Source of the DNA: Microbacterium commune
GTDB taxonomy: Bacteria > Actinomycetota > Actinomycetes > Actinomycetales > Microbacteriaceae
DNA: 64,000 nt
Reading direction: 5' to 3'
NCBI RefSeq assembly: GCF_014836945.1
Contig: NZ_JACSPX010000001.1
Location: forward strand, 1,325,510 to 1,389,509
Shown here: positions 63,925 through 64,000 of the stretch, piece after piece
Layout of the letters: each line of letters begins with the position of its first letter
How positions within the stretch are numbered: position 1 is the first letter of the stretch
The notes under the pieces: generated by a model
Database searches by the model: none
The model's input: the letters and a program-made list of their open reading frames with translations, nothing else
What the model was told of the DNA's origin: nothing
Made by a program: the position numbers and the translations under genes

Positions 63925-63929
63925 GCCGG

Positions 63930-64000
63930 GTGTCAGCCAACACATCGCTGCGCGAAGACGACTTCGCAGACATCGACGCGCGCCTCGCGCAGACCGACGC
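63930..64000 (+). CDS. Probable DUF6986 family protein (cut by window edge)
   Basis: Only 23 codons are visible: [19 protein letters not shown] and following residues, starting at GTG 63930, with AAGGAG eight bases before; a GTG at 63921 overlapping the malic-enzyme stop is an alternative. The opening [14 protein letters not shown] resembles the N-terminus of DUF6986 aldolase-like proteins often found beside malate synthase genes in this family of bacteria. Assignment rests on a short stretch and is tentative. Probably co-transcribed with malic enzyme. Confidence 0.5.
   Translation, partial: MSANTSLREDDFADIDARLAQTD

Overview
The window is dense, very GC-rich DNA. Coding is tight, GTG starts are common, 4-base start/stop overlaps (ATGA, GTGA) are frequent, and actinobacterial markers are present: HspR with a HAIR operator, a mycobacterial-type Dcd, a DUF222-HNH protein and a DUF7882 protein. 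Together these point to a member of the Microbacteriaceae, most like Microbacterium. This is inference from gene content; no rRNA is present to settle it. I found no insertion sequence, prophage, CRISPR array or clear pseudogene. Both ends are cut inside genes. No stretch longer than 300 bases lacks a gene.

Layout. 1-1600: a MarR repressor fragment divergent from a DUF7882 gene across a perfect palindrome, then two unknown proteins. 1.7-7.1 kb: PEP synthase with its regulatory kinase/phosphatase, and a MurQ plus GlcNAc/MurNAc-type kinase pair for cell-wall sugar recovery, followed by tRNA-Gly(CCC). 7.4-12.5 kb: a five-gene leftward block with a TasA-like protein carrying a SipW-type signal, a SipW/ER-type signal peptidase, a 612-residue protein with Ig-like repeats carrying the same kind of N-terminus, and a translationally coupled two-component system. 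A 27-base promoter-like element occurs before both secreted proteins. 12.7-25 kb: a 2H phosphoesterase, Dcd, an SQR-like flavoprotein, a GH65 phosphorylase/hydrolase with an MFS transporter, a DUF222-HNH protein, a DUF3817 protein, and TreS plus maltokinase (entry to the GlgE route from trehalose).

25-37.2 kb: a leftward sulfur assimilation operon in which most adjacent genes overlap: sulfite reductase, APS reductase, CysD, CysN, an SsuABC-like importer, CobA, a ferredoxin reductase, a 7Fe ferredoxin and a thioredoxin-reductase-like protein. A sirohydrochlorin chelatase lies just upstream. Electron supply, siroheme synthesis and sulfur uptake therefore sit with the enzymes they serve. 37.2-41.4 kb: dnaK-grpE-dnaJ-hspR behind a textbook promoter with a HAIR operator. 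41.4-43 kb: mgtE with a short upstream ORF and competing hairpins in its leader.

43-52.2 kb: a catabolic island made of a GntR/FCD regulator, a tripartite tricarboxylate-type transporter (TctCBA), a DHDPS-family aldolase/lyase, a LacI regulator, an FGGY kinase and a fucose/arabinose isomerase-family enzyme. Both regulators have matching palindromes at their own promoter and at their likely target promoter. 52.2-54.1 kb: an unknown protein and a GT4 glycosyltransferase. 54.1-64 kb: purine ring catabolism with allantoinase, a CitE-like lyase, Bcp, UraD, UraH, uricase, a urate/xanthine permease, an SDR, an IclR regulator, an ACT-malic enzyme and the start of a probable DUF6986 gene. A recurring TTYC-N4-TGCGARAA-like motif lies in several of the promoter regions there and may be the IclR site.
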